A stretch of 64,000 nucleotides of DNA. Origin: WHTI01 sp963826105 (lineage in GTDB: Bacteria; Actinomycetota; CADDZG01; WHSQ01). The position numbers and the translations under genes were made by a program. Within the stretch, counting starts at the first letter, position 1, and the number at the start of each line of letters is the position of its first letter. The notes beneath the pieces were generated by a model, which did no database searches, was not told the DNA's origin, and saw only the letters and a list, made by a program, of their open reading frames with translations. This document shows positions 27,413 to 36,796 of the stretch, piece by piece. The stretch covers positions 134,355 to 198,354 of the forward strand of contig CAWGWA010000008.1 in the NCBI GenBank assembly GCA_963826105.1, written 5' to 3'.

Positions 27413-30400
27413 TCAGTGCGCGCCGGAGAGTTCCGGGTGCACGTCGAGAACGTCGATGAACGTATCCACGACCGTGGGATCGAACTCCTGACCCGCACCG
27501 GTGGCGAGGCGATCGAGGGCAACCTCCAGCGGGAGCGCCTTGCGGTAGGGCCGGTCGCTCGTCATCGCGTGGAACGCGTCGACGACCAGGATGATGCGGG
27601 ACTCGAGGGGGATGTCGTCGCCCCTCTTCTTGTCGGGATAGCCGTGGCCGTCCCAATGCTCGTGGCAGGCGCGCACGATGGGACGGACGTCGGCGAGGCG
27701 AGCGATCGGAGCCAGGATCCGTTCCCCGAGTTCGGGGTGAGTCCTGATGATCTCCCACTCCTCGTCGTTGAGGGGGCCCGGTTTCCTGAGGATGTCGGTG
27801 GGGATACCGATCTTCCCGATGTCGTGGAACAGCGCGCCAAGTTCAAGTCGTTTGAGGCTGGGCGTGTCCATCCCCAGTTTGGTACCGACGAGTAGGGCGG
27901 TGTCGGTGATCCACCGGGCGTGGTCGGAGGTGTACTCGTCCTTGGCTTCCAGCGCGTTGGCCAGCGCTTCGACGGTGTCGAGGAACGTCTGCTCCATGTT
28001 GTCGAAGCCCAGCGCATTGTTGATCGCCAACTGAAGCTGGTTCGCGATCCCTGCAAGCAGACGCATCTTCCTCTCGGAGAATTCGTACTCGCCGAGAGCG
28101 GGAGCGGCAACCGCGATCGCCGCGTGCCGGGAGCCCTCGAGCCGCATCGGAGCGACGGCCAGCGAGGCCCGCGCAACTCCCGGATCGATCCCGATCCTCT
28201 CGGCGTCTTGGGCGTGCATGACGAACGGGAAGTCCCGGGCCAGGTACTTGTTGGCCAGGGCACCATCGAGGACCGTCGCCTCGAGGGTCGCTCTCTCGTG
28301 CTCGTTGAAGCCATGCGTCGTGGCGGCCAGTAGATCTCCGCCGGCCTTGTGCTGAAGCCAGATCGACGTGTGCGGAGCACCGAGCTGGCGAGCGGCCATC
28401 TCGACCGACCTCTCGAGCACCTCGTCGAGACCCTCGACCCGAGCGAGCTCGCTACCGAACTCGAGCAGCGCCTGGGCGATCTCGGCGGTCTCTTTCTGAT
28501 CCCTGTAGACGAGCGACTTCTGCATCGCAACTGAGGCGTGTGACGCCAGCGACGCGAACAACCTCAACCGCTCTTCGGAGAAGTGCCCCGGACGCGCCTG
28601 TGGCTCCCGGGCCACGATCCAACCGAACAAGCCGTTCGCCGAGTTGAGAGGAGCGAGGGCAGAGGGGCGTAGGGGCGCATTCAGCGTGAGGAACTCCTCG
28701 ACCTCCTCGGGGGTCATGAACGTGGGGCCTGACAGATGCTCCAGGAGGCTCTCTCCCTCGGCTTGTGGGATCCGCATCCGGATCACCTGCTCGCTTCTGG
28801 GGTCTCCCACGAAGCCGGAGTGCGCCGAGCAACGGAACTCGCCGGACCGCTCGTCCTGGATCCACAGCGCCGCCTGGTCAACATCGAGCAAGCGCTGAGC
28901 CATATTCGCGGTCTCGTTTCCGATCTCGTGGAACGATTCTGCCTTCGCCGCGCGGTCCGCGAACTCCAGCAGAGACCGGGCGCGCTCGGCGTCCCGACGT
29001 TGTTCCTCGTACATACGAGCGTTCTCCAGAGCGACTGACGCGTGACCGGCCAGTACCTCGAGAAGTCGAACATCATCGGCATCGAACTGGCCGACTCCGA
29101 GCTTGGACAGGGCCAAGACCCCGACCACGCGGACTCCGAAGGTGAGGGGCACACTGACGATCGAACGCGGTCCGCGAGAGTTCTCTTCTGGGATGTCGGC
29201 GAACTCGCAGTTGAAGATGTCGGGGATGAGTTGGGCTTGACCGGTTTCGAGGGTTCTCCCGACAACACCCTGGCCGGACATGAAGATGTGCTCCCATGGG
29301 TAATAACCGTCGGGAAGCTCTCCTCGCCAGGCGATCGGGATCAAGCGGTCACCTTCGGCGAGGTAGACACGACAGTCGTGATAGTCGATCAGTGTTCTGA
29401 GTTCTGAGGTGATCGCATCACCGATCTGTCTGACTCCATTCAAGCGATTCAGTTTGCCCGAGAGGCTCTGCAGCATCTTCAGGTGAGCGATCGACCTGAC
29501 ATCGTCGACCCTCGTTGCTCCGACGGGGCGTTCGGTCTCGCCTTCTTGGAACAGAACGGCTCTCGCCTTACCCCGCGACTTCGCGGTCATCATGGCGGCC
29601 TCGGCACAGGCCACCAGCTCGCGGGGGTTGGCCGCGTGCTGAGGTCCCTGAGCAACCCCTATCGATACCGAGACACGACCCGCGGGGTCGAAGTCGATGA
29701 CGGCAAGTTGGTCGGCCAGCCGGCGTGCGAGTCCCAGGGCATCCCCTGCATCGCAGGAAGGCAGGATGGCGGCGAACTCCTCGCCCCCGATCCGGCAAGG
29801 GATATCGGACCCACGGACCAGTTTCTGGAGCACCTCACCGACGGTTTGGAGAACGTGGTCGCCCAAGCCGTGCCCGTAGATGTCGTTCACGCGCTTGAAG
29901 TCGTCGAGGTCGAACACGAGCAGGGCGATCGTGTCGCCCGCGCGACTGGCGCGGACCAGTTCGGCCTTCAACCGTTCGTGGAAGTAACGGTGGTTGTAAA
30001 GACCGGTAAGGGCGTCGGTCTGGGCCTGATGCTCGAGGGCCTCGCGGATCTCGGCGTTGTCGATCGCTAGAGCCGCAGCATCGGCGAACGAACGAGCGAG
30101 CTCGAGTTCTACCGTAGAGAAGTTGGCGTCATCTCCGATGCGATAGAGGTTCAGAGCGCCTTTGATCTTCTCGCGGGAGATCAAAGGAACGGTGATTAGC
30201 GCCTCGGGCTCGATCGGGGTGCCCGGCACTATCGACGCGCGAGGGTCGAGATGCGCTGCGTTGGTCAGAACCGGTTGACGATGCTCGACTGCCCAACCGG
30301 TGATCCCATGGCCGAAGGGCATCGATCGAGGCAAGGACCTCCTCAGCCCATTGATCACGGGCGTGAACTGGAGTCAGAAGACGGGTTGCCTCGTCTGCTT

Positions 30401-30611
30401 GATAGATGGTCAGAGAGTCATAGGGGACGAGCCCGTCTAGAGCCACCGCGACCTCATCGAGCAGAGAGTCAAGGCTCTGTTCGGACAGGAGGTGACCGAA
30501 AAGGCGAGCTAGTTTGCGATAGGAGTCGACAAGGGAGCGCTCGAGCGCTCCTCTCGGTTCATCGGTTCCGCTGAAGGAAGTTTGTCCTTCTCCGGGCATC
30601 CTGAGACCCAT
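27413..30611 (-). CDS. GAF-GGDEF-GAF-HD-GYP cyclic-di-GMP signalling protein, frameshifted
   Basis: Reading across one frameshift gives a protein of about 1,065 aa. Residues about 1-97 are in the frame starting at 30611; the rest continues in another frame from about 30320 (MPFGHGITGWAVEHRQPV). Order: a first GAF domain split by the break, a GGDEF domain with RIGGEEFAAIL and TDALTGLYNHRYFHERL (probably active cyclase), two to three further GAF-type domains, and a C-terminal HD-GYP domain with HDIGKIGIP and HEHWDGHGYPDKKRG. Both synthesis and breakdown motifs of cyclic-di-GMP look intact. The break in TCGATCGATGCC again looks like one extra base. No partner gene is adjacent. Confidence 0.88.
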
Positions 30612-30713
30612 CCGGCTCCTGCCGTAGATGTGGTTATTGCCAACATCTGGGGTATCGGCGGCTCAGGGGGCGGCCTTGAGGCTGGCCGGTCGCTACAGGG
30701 GGGTACGAATGGC

Positions 30714-31106
30714 TCAGAATTGCCCGTACGTTCGGCCTATTTCGAACTCATAGATGAGTCGCTTCTCCGAAACCATGGCGGCCTTGTACTCCTCGAGGTC
30801 ATCGGGTTCCCCCGCCAGCACCCGGTACAGCCTCAAGTTGTCCTCTACGGGGTCGTCTTCGAGGATCTTCACGGTGGTCTCGATCCCCAGCCACTGCCAG
30901 GGGGACTTCGCTAGGACGCAGAGCGTCGACCGTGGGTCCCTTCGGAGATGCCCGGTCCTCACACGATCCTGGGTCGCCGAGCTCCACAGCCTGCCGTCCA
31001 CCAGACCGACCCCGATCCTGGCCACGTGAGGAGTGCCGTCCTCGGCGAGCGTGGTCTGGATGGCGCCGTGGTTCTCCTCGAGGAATGCCTTCACCCGGTC
31101 GTCCAT
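30714..31106 (-). CDS. PPOX-class, probably F420-binding oxidoreductase
   Basis: This 130-aa protein starts at ATG 31106 with GGAGATCG upstream. It has the split-barrel flavin/deazaflavin fold: AIQTTLAEDGTPHVARIGVG, LWSSATQDRVRTGHLRRDPR and STLCVLAKSPWQWLGIETTV. The pattern fits the actinobacterial PPOX F420-dependent group rather than true PdxH. The substrate is unknown. It is divergent from the HesB-like gene, with 48 bases between them. Confidence 0.85.
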   Translation of the reverse strand: MDDRVKAFLEENHGAIQTTLAEDGTPHVARIGVGLVDGRLWSSATQDRVRTGHLRRDPRSTLCVLAKSPWQWLGIETTVKILEDDPVEDNLRLYRVLAGEPDDLEEYKAAMVSEKRLIYEFEIGRTYGQF

Positions 31107-31154
31107 CGATCTCCTCTCGCGTACCCTCGTTCTTTCTTCGAGCATAGGAGGACC

Positions 31155-31451
31155 ATGGCGATAGAGGTGACCGGAGAAGCGGCCGAGATGCTGGCCCGCT
31201 CGCTCGAGCTGGGCGGCGTCGACCGCAAGACCGGCGGCGTCCGGCTTCGTGCCGCGCGCTCCCTCGGCTCGGGGGTTGCCCTGCAGGTTGAACTGGCCGA
31301 GGGACCCAGCGCCGGCGAGGACCTCATCGAGAAGGACGGTGTCCGGATCTTCCTCGACCCGACATTCGTGGAGGCCTACCCGGATGCTCTGGTGGTTCTC
31401 GACCCGGAGCACGACCGCATCGCGATCCGACCGGCAGGTAGCGACGGATGA
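31155..31451 (+). CDS. HesB/IscA-like fold protein lacking cluster cysteines
   Basis: This 98-aa protein starts at ATG 31155 after AGGAGGACC. Its layout (VTGEAAEMLARSLELGGV, VRLRAARSLGSGVALQVELA, DGVRIFLDPTFVEAYPDAL) resembles the HesB/IscA fold, but there is not one cysteine in the sequence, so it cannot hold an Fe-S cluster in the usual way. The function is unknown. Its stop overlaps the acylphosphatase start (ATGA), so the two are coupled. Confidence 0.8.
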   Translation: MAIEVTGEAAEMLARSLELGGVDRKTGGVRLRAARSLGSGVALQVELAEGPSAGEDLIEKDGVRIFLDPTFVEAYPDALVVLDPEHDRIAIRPAGSDG

Positions 31452-31717
31452 CGGTTCGCAAGCGGGTGTTCATCTCCGGCCGCGTCCAGGGAGTCTTCTT
31501 CCGAGACTCCGCCCGTCGAGTTGCGAACGAACACAACGTCGCCGGCTCGGCCCGGAACCTCCCCGACGGCCGCCTCGAGATCGTCCTCGAAGGATCCGCC
31601 GAGGAAGTAGACAGTGTGGCGACCTGGGCGAAGGACGGGCCCGAGTACGCGCAGGTCGAAGCGGTCGAGGTCATCGATGAAGTACCACACGGCCTTCAGG
31701 GTTTCACTATCGGATAG
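31448..31717 (+). CDS. acyP: Acylphosphatase
   Basis: This 89-aa enzyme hydrolyses acyl phosphates. The signature with the catalytic arginine is GRVQGVFFRDSARRVA, and the catalytic asparagine lies in SARNLPDGRLEIVLEG. The length is typical. It starts four bases inside the upstream HesB-like gene. Its end approaches the decayed 13E12 gene on the opposite strand (31732), with 14 bases between the two stops. Confidence 0.95.
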   Translation: MTVRKRVFISGRVQGVFFRDSARRVANEHNVAGSARNLPDGRLEIVLEGSAEEVDSVATWAKDGPEYAQVEAVEVIDEVPHGLQGFTIG

Positions 31718-31731
31718 CGATCGAACTGGAA

Positions 31732-32983
31732 CTAGTTGGTCGACACGATCTTGCCGCGCCGACCTCGCGGCCGGCCGGGCGGCGGCCGCGACTTCATCGG
31801 CGGTGTCCACGTGCGATTCCCCGGCGCACCCCCGAGCGAAATAGCCGTGGAAGGTCTTCAGATAATGGTGATGGGGACAGAGCCAATCGAGGTTGTCGAG
31901 CTTGGTGTCGCCCGGATCCCCGTTGATGTGATCGATCTCGAGATGCCGCTTGTTGCCACACCCCGGCACCGCACAGATGCGCCCACGGGCGATCAGCGAG
32001 CGCCGCACCCGGGCCGGGATCGTTCGCTCCAGCCCGGCGATCGTCTTGATGTCGGCTTCCGTCACTGACTAGGGGAGAGACGTAGGCATCCATCGCCATC
32101 GCCTGAGCGATGATCGCCGGCACCGGCCCGACTCCCTGGATCTCGCAGGTCTCGCCCTCGAGCACCTCACCCCGGACCAATGCGGCGTGGTCGACCACCA
32201 CATGGATCATCGAGTCGGCGCCTCTCCCCGCCGGGGCCTCATCGCAATCACGGGAGTGCTGCGCGATTCGACCAGAGCATCGGACAGGTTGGCGTCGTCC
32301 CCGTTCCGCACTCCCTGGCGGGCGTTCTCATAACGGATCCGCTCGGCGACCGGCTTGAGCGCCGCGAGCACGGCTGCTCCCGCATCCGGAGTCAGCAACG
32401 CGTCCAGCCGGAAGGCCCCGTCTGGATCACTCCAGTGCCGCAACCGTCGACGCTTCCTGATGTCCTCATAGCGAGCCTTCTCGTCGGGAAGCGCCGCCGC
32501 GCGCACTCGAGCGCAGGTATCTCTGAGTGAGGCCAGGTCTTCCGTCGCCGCCGCCTTCAGCAGTTGCTTCTCGGCTCTTGGAGCCGCAGATGCGGCCGAA
32601 GCGACTTCCTTGACCTGTACCTCCGACAGTTTCCCGGCGCGGAAGCTCCTGTCCACCGACGGAAGCTCCTTGAGCGCCTCGGCGGTCTTGAGAACCCCGA
32701 GTGCCTGGCCCACCGATGTGCCTGTGGCCTTGGCCATCCAGTTGGCGGCGCTTCTCTCACCGGAGGAGCGCCAGGCCCCCGACTCGGCGACCTTCCGTGC
32801 TGCCAGCGCCTTGATGGCCGCGCACTTGCGCTCGAGGACCGTGGACCGTTCGAGGAGCGTCTTGGCGTCCCTGGAGTCGAGAACCTCGGGCTCCAGCTTC
32901 GCCAGAACCTCATCGATCCGGGCCTCGGCGGTATCCAGCGTTCTATCGAACATGCCCACGACACTAAGGAGGGGGTGCGACAC
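31732..32983 (-). pseudogene. 13E12/DUF222 HNH endonuclease-like gene, three frameshifts
   Basis: The most natural start is ATG 32953 (MFDRTLDTAEARIDEVLAK); an in-frame ATG also lies at 32983. The DUF222 part runs to about 32262, where one base seems missing. The next segment (IHVVVDHAALVRGEVLEGE) is in a second frame to about 32060, where one extra base returns it to the first. The HNH part follows (CAVPGCGNKRHLEIDHINGD then LCPHHHYLKTFHGYF). Near 31785 a further extra base is needed to reach the expected end GRRGKIVSTN and the TAG at 31732-31734. Without these corrections only fragments are made. The family has HNH nuclease motifs and is repetitive in actinomycetes. Confidence 0.8.
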
Positions 32984-33032
32984 GAGACGCCCTTTTCGCG
33001 CTCTAGGGGGGCCCAGATCGGGGGTCTTCTTG

Positions 33033-34514
33033 CTACTTGAGCGAGACCCAGACCGACTTCGTCTGCGTGTACGTCTCGATCGAGTGCATCCCTAGTTCGC
33101 GGCCGAAGCCGGACTGCTTGTAGCCGCCGAATGAAACCGATGGGTCGTACTGGCCCGCGGTGTTGATCCAGACGGTCCCGGCCTTGATGCCCTTCGCGAC
33201 TCGGTGCGCTTTCGAGAGATCGCTGGTCCAGACCGCGGAGGCGAGTCCGTAGACGGTGTCGTTCGCGACCGCGATCGCCTCGTCCACGTCGGCGACCTCG
33301 ATGACCGCCGCGACCGGACCGAAGATCTCCTCCTGGGCGATCCGCATGTCGTTCTTCACGCCGGCGAAGACGGTCGGCTGAACGAAGTAGCCGTCGCCGA
33401 GGTCTGTCGCTCGCTCTCCACCGGTTACGACCTCGGCCCCCTCGTCCTTGCCGATGTCGATGTAGCCGGTGACCCGGTCCATCTGTTCCTGCGAGACGAC
33501 CGGACCCATGCCGGTGGACTCGTCGAGCCCCGGGCCCAACTTCATCGCCTGGGTCGCCTCGACCATGGAGGCGACGAACTCGTCGTGGACCGAACTCTCG
33601 ACCAAGATGCGGGTGCCCGCGGTGCACACCTGACCCGAGTTGAGGAAGACGCCCATCATCGAACCCTTCGAAGCGCGCTTCAGGTTGGCGTCGGCGAACA
33701 CGATGTTCGGTGACTTGCCTCCGAGCTCCAATGATGTGCGCTTCAGGTTCCCGGCCGATGCCTCGAGGATCTTGCGACCGACCTCGGTCGAGCCGGTGAA
33801 CGCAACCTTGTCGACGTCCATGTGAGCCGCGAGCGCAGCGCCGGCCTCGGGGCCGAGACCGGTGACCACGTTGACGACCCCTTCGGGTACTCCTGCTTCG
33901 AGACACAGTTCACCCAGACGGATCGCAGTGAGAGGGGTCTGCTCGGCAGGCTTGAGCACCACGGTGTTGCCGCAGGCAAGCGCCGGAGCGACCTTCCAGA
34001 CAGCCATCACGAGCGGGAAGTTCCACGGGATGATCCCTCCGCAGACACCTAGCGGTTCGCGGAGCGAGTAGACCAGCATGTCGTCGGCGCTCGGGTTGGT
34101 CTCGCCGAAGATCTTGGTCGGCCAGCCCGAGTAGTAGCGGAAGACCTCGCTCGCCATCCACATCTCGCCCGAGGCGACGCTTACCGGCTTCCCCGAGTCG
34201 AGCGACTCGAGTTGGGTCAGTTCGGGGATGTTGCGCTTGATGAGCTCGCCGATCTTGAACAGGACCTCGGAGCGTTTCCCGGGACGCAATCCGGTCCAGC
34301 GACGGTCCTCGAAGGCTTCGCGCGCCGCGGCGACGGCATTGTCGATATCGGCCGCGGCCCCCCTCGGGGCCTGTGTGAAGACCCGTCCGGTAGAGGGGTC
34401 GTAGACGTCGAACGTCTCCCCCGAGGCGGCCTCGACCCCGGCCCCCCCGATCAGGAGCTTCGGTCCGGACTCGACGAACTTCGTTACCTCGGGAAGCACC
34501 TCGAGCTGTGCCAT
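33033..34514 (-). CDS. NAD(P)-dependent aldehyde dehydrogenase
   Basis: This 493-aa enzyme oxidises an aldehyde to the acid. The general-base glutamate motif is LELGGKSPN, the nucleophilic cysteine lies in NSGQVCTAGTR, the cofactor loop is FTGSTEVGRKI and PWNFPLVMAVWKVAPALACG is typical. It is closest in style to phenylacetaldehyde/betaine-type ALDHs. With a paa operon 9 kb away, phenylacetaldehyde is one plausible substrate, but this is only suggestive. It is monocistronic. Confidence 0.93.
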   Translation of the reverse strand: MAQLEVLPEVTKFVESGPKLLIGGAGVEAASGETFDVYDPSTGRVFTQAPRGAAADIDNAVAAAREAFEDRRWTGLRPGKRSEVLFKIGELIKRNIPELTQLESLDSGKPVSVASGEMWMASEVFRYYSGWPTKIFGETNPSADDMLVYSLREPLGVCGGIIPWNFPLVMAVWKVAPALACGNTVVLKPAEQTPLTAIRLGELCLEAGVPEGVVNVVTGLGPEAGAALAAHMDVDKVAFTGSTEVGRKILEASAGNLKRTSLELGGKSPNIVFADANLKRASKGSMMGVFLNSGQVCTAGTRILVESSVHDEFVASMVEATQAMKLGPGLDESTGMGPVVSQEQMDRVTGYIDIGKDEGAEVVTGGERATDLGDGYFVQPTVFAGVKNDMRIAQEEIFGPVAAVIEVADVDEAIAVANDTVYGLASAVWTSDLSKAHRVAKGIKAGTVWINTAGQYDPSVSFGGYKQSGFGRELGMHSIETYTQTKSVWVSLK

Positions 34515-34589
34515 GGGGTCCTCCTTGACCGTCTCATCGCGATGAATGAACTAGTTCGGTCGTCCACCCTAAAGGAGAGACGCCGCCGG

Positions 34590-35426
34590 CTAGTTCGACG
34601 CGAAGGCGTTGTAGGCGCCGTCGATCACCGGTCCCCAGGAGTCGTAGCTCGCTTCGAAGTCCTCCGGCGGGTTGTGCTCGGCCGACATGACCAACGAAGC
34701 ACCGTCCTGCCTGATGCCCACGAACAGCTGACCGTAGAGCGGCATCGATCCCTGGGAGTCGACCCACAGAGCCTGGTAGTCGACGACCGCAGCCGAGACC
34801 ATCGACCCGAACGGCTGGATCGGCGACACCGGACTGAGCTCGAGTTGGCTGTAGTTCTCCGCCGGGAGGATGTCCGTCACGATCTGGCTGAGTAGCGCAC
34901 CAGCGTCGGTGGAGGGATCCTCCTGCCCGACGATCGCGTAGACCCACGATCCATTGTCATCTCCAAGAAGGACATCGATATCGCCCTCGCCGAGCACACT
35001 CCATCCGCCCGGTACGGGGATCGTGACGATGCCTCCGCCGAGGGTGACCCCGTCACCCGGAGGAGGTGGCGACGGTGCCGTCGTCTCCTGTGGGGTCGGT
35101 TCGGTCGTCTCCGACGGGGTCGGTTCGGTGTTTCCGACCGGGGTTGGGTTGAGGATGCCCGAGCCGCCTTCGCCCGGAGCGGCGACGTTCTTGTCGTCGT
35201 CACCACCGCCACTGGCCATCGCGCCGATGAGTCCGCCGATACCACCCACGACGATGACGCCGGCAACGATCATGGCGATCGTCTTCTGCTTGCCCGACTT
35301 GAAGGGTCCCCCGCCAGACGGAGGCCCTCCGGTTCCTGCGGCGGCTACGGGTGGTGGCGCCGCGGCTCCGGTCTGGGTAGCCGGCATCGGCGCGGTGGTG
35401 TCAGGGGTTGGGGTCTGGTCGCTCAT
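34590..35426 (-). CDS. Proline-rich single-pass membrane protein
   Basis: This 278-aa protein starts at ATG 35426, overlapping the upstream gene by four bases. The N-terminus is Pro/Ala/Gly-rich and cytoplasmic. One transmembrane segment (IAMIVAGVIVVGGIGGLIGA, about residues 49-68) is followed by a Thr/Pro/Glu-rich linker with repeated TEPTP units. A folded C-terminal domain of about 160 residues follows (GGGIVTIPVPGGWSVLGE to DSWGPVIDGAYNAFASN). No family is recognised for the outer domain. It is coupled to the zinc-ribbon membrane protein upstream, suggesting a shared envelope function. Confidence 0.82.
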   Translation of the reverse strand: MSDQTPTPDTTAPMPATQTGAAAPPPVAAAGTGGPPSGGGPFKSGKQKTIAMIVAGVIVVGGIGGLIGAMASGGGDDDKNVAAPGEGGSGILNPTPVGNTEPTPSETTEPTPQETTAPSPPPPGDGVTLGGGIVTIPVPGGWSVLGEGDIDVLLGDDNGSWVYAIVGQEDPSTDAGALLSQIVTDILPAENYSQLELSPVSPIQPFGSMVSAAVVDYQALWVDSQGSMPLYGQLFVGIRQDGASLVMSAEHNPPEDFEASYDSWGPVIDGAYNAFASN

Positions 35427-36622
35427 GCCGCACCCCCTTCCGACGTGGAGCGGATATCTCGGCGCGCCTGGTGGGACGTCGACCGCACCGAGGTCCCGCA
35501 CGCGATGCAGAAGAGCGAACCGGGTAGGAGCATGTTCTCGCACTCGGGACAGAAGGTTTCGGTCCCCGTCTCCCTGAAGGTGTGGTGGTCGCGGACGGCA
35601 TCTTCGACCGCCGCTTCGAGCAGCGCGTGCTGGAGGCTTACCCGCACTCGGATCACGAGGATGCCGAGGATGACGAGACCCCAGAGAAGGCCGAGAACCT
35701 GACCGAAGGGTGCGTAGGCGAACAACCGAACGCCGAGCCAGTACACGACGTTCATCCCCGCAGCGAACGCGAAGTTCGCAACGTAGTGCCCGGTGAACCC
35801 GTCGTAACCCTCTCCCTTGCCGGAGAAAGCACCGACAGAGATGCCCGAAGCGGTCCCGTAGATCAGGGACTTCACGACCATGAGGTTCACGATCACAACG
35901 ACCCACGAGGACAGACCGGCCGTGGTTCGGAACTCGCTCGACGTGAACACGGACCAGAACACGACGATCGTTTCGAACGCGGCGTAAGCCGTTCCGGCCG
36001 CAACGCCGAAGGTCAAGCCGTCGATCATGTCGTCGAACTCGGGGCGCCTGGCCAGCAAGCAACCGAAGAGGTTCTTTACGACTTCAGCGACGATAGGAAG
36101 CAGCACCGCGAAGATCAGGAGTGCAGGAACCGACAGTGTGCCGAAGCCACCTCTCGTGCCGCTACCGGCAACGAAGGTGCTGAACTCGGACTCGAATACC
36201 CACCGGAAGAAGACCAGCGACACCAATGTCGCGAGCACCCCGGTGGCGAAGAAGAGGCCCAGAACGACCGGTACGGGGGCGTCTTCCCAAAGGTTGACGT
36301 CGTAGATGTAAACCAGGTAGGCGATCGGGATCAGGAACGCGGCCGATGCGATCGCGATGGACAGGATCCCGAGGGCCGTAGCTCCCACGATGAGGAGGGC
36401 GCTGATGATCATCGCCCAGCGGTAGTTGTCGGCCGTCTCGCGGTTCGTATGCGGCATGATCGTCGAGATGAGAGCGAACTGATTGACGCCCTCGGACGAC
36501 TGAACGACGTAGGAGTTGTTCCGTCCGTGCTTGGAGGAGTCGACGCGCTTCAAGGCATGACCGCACCTGTAGCAGAACTGCGCCACCTCTGGATTGGTGG
36601 TGGAGCATTCAGGGCACTGCAA
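35423..36622 (-). CDS. PrsW-like membrane protein with two zinc ribbons
   Basis: This 399-aa protein begins with a zinc ribbon (CPECSTTNPEVAQFCYRCG) and ends with a second one (CPECENMLLPGSLFCIACG). Between them are about eight hydrophobic segments. Segments such as IVAEVVKNLFGCLLARRPEF and DDMIDGLTFGVAAGTAYAAF resemble the core of PrsW-type intramembrane peptidases, but the usual paired glutamates are only partly present, so protease activity is uncertain. It is translationally coupled to the 278-aa membrane protein. Confidence 0.75.
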   Translation of the reverse strand: MQCPECSTTNPEVAQFCYRCGHALKRVDSSKHGRNNSYVVQSSEGVNQFALISTIMPHTNRETADNYRWAMIISALLIVGATALGILSIAIASAAFLIPIAYLVYIYDVNLWEDAPVPVVLGLFFATGVLATLVSLVFFRWVFESEFSTFVAGSGTRGGFGTLSVPALLIFAVLLPIVAEVVKNLFGCLLARRPEFDDMIDGLTFGVAAGTAYAAFETIVVFWSVFTSSEFRTTAGLSSWVVVIVNLMVVKSLIYGTASGISVGAFSGKGEGYDGFTGHYVANFAFAAGMNVVYWLGVRLFAYAPFGQVLGLLWGLVILGILVIRVRVSLQHALLEAAVEDAVRDHHTFRETGTETFCPECENMLLPGSLFCIACGTSVRSTSHQARRDIRSTSEGGAA

Positions 36623-36690
36623 ACTGACCTCCTAGTTGGACCACTTATCTGGATCCCGGATAGTGAAGACTGATTACTCGCGGAGCACCT

Positions 36691-36767
36691 TGTCAATGAC
36701 CTTGGCGAAATGACTTGGCGGACCCGTTCGGCCTCGGCCGCCGGATATAAGGCAAAGGTCATTGACA
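36691..36767. repeat. Inverted repeat upstream of the metalloprotease gene
   Basis: The 13-base arm TGTCAATGACCTT (36691-36703) is matched by a perfect reverse complement at 36755-36767, with 51 bases between. Both arms extend imperfectly. The spacing suits either a long hairpin in RNA or a double operator. It lies between the divergent zinc-ribbon gene (start 36622) and the metalloprotease start, where promoters for both are expected. No clear sigma-70 promoter was identified. Confidence 0.7.
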
Positions 36768-36796
36768 GGACCGAAGCCGGTACCGAAACTCAGCCT

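Noticed and set aside
32557..33906. Long Arg/Gly-rich open frame on the minus strand
   Set aside because: It overlaps the aldehyde dehydrogenase and the 13E12 gene in another frame; its composition is typical of a GC-rich shadow frame.
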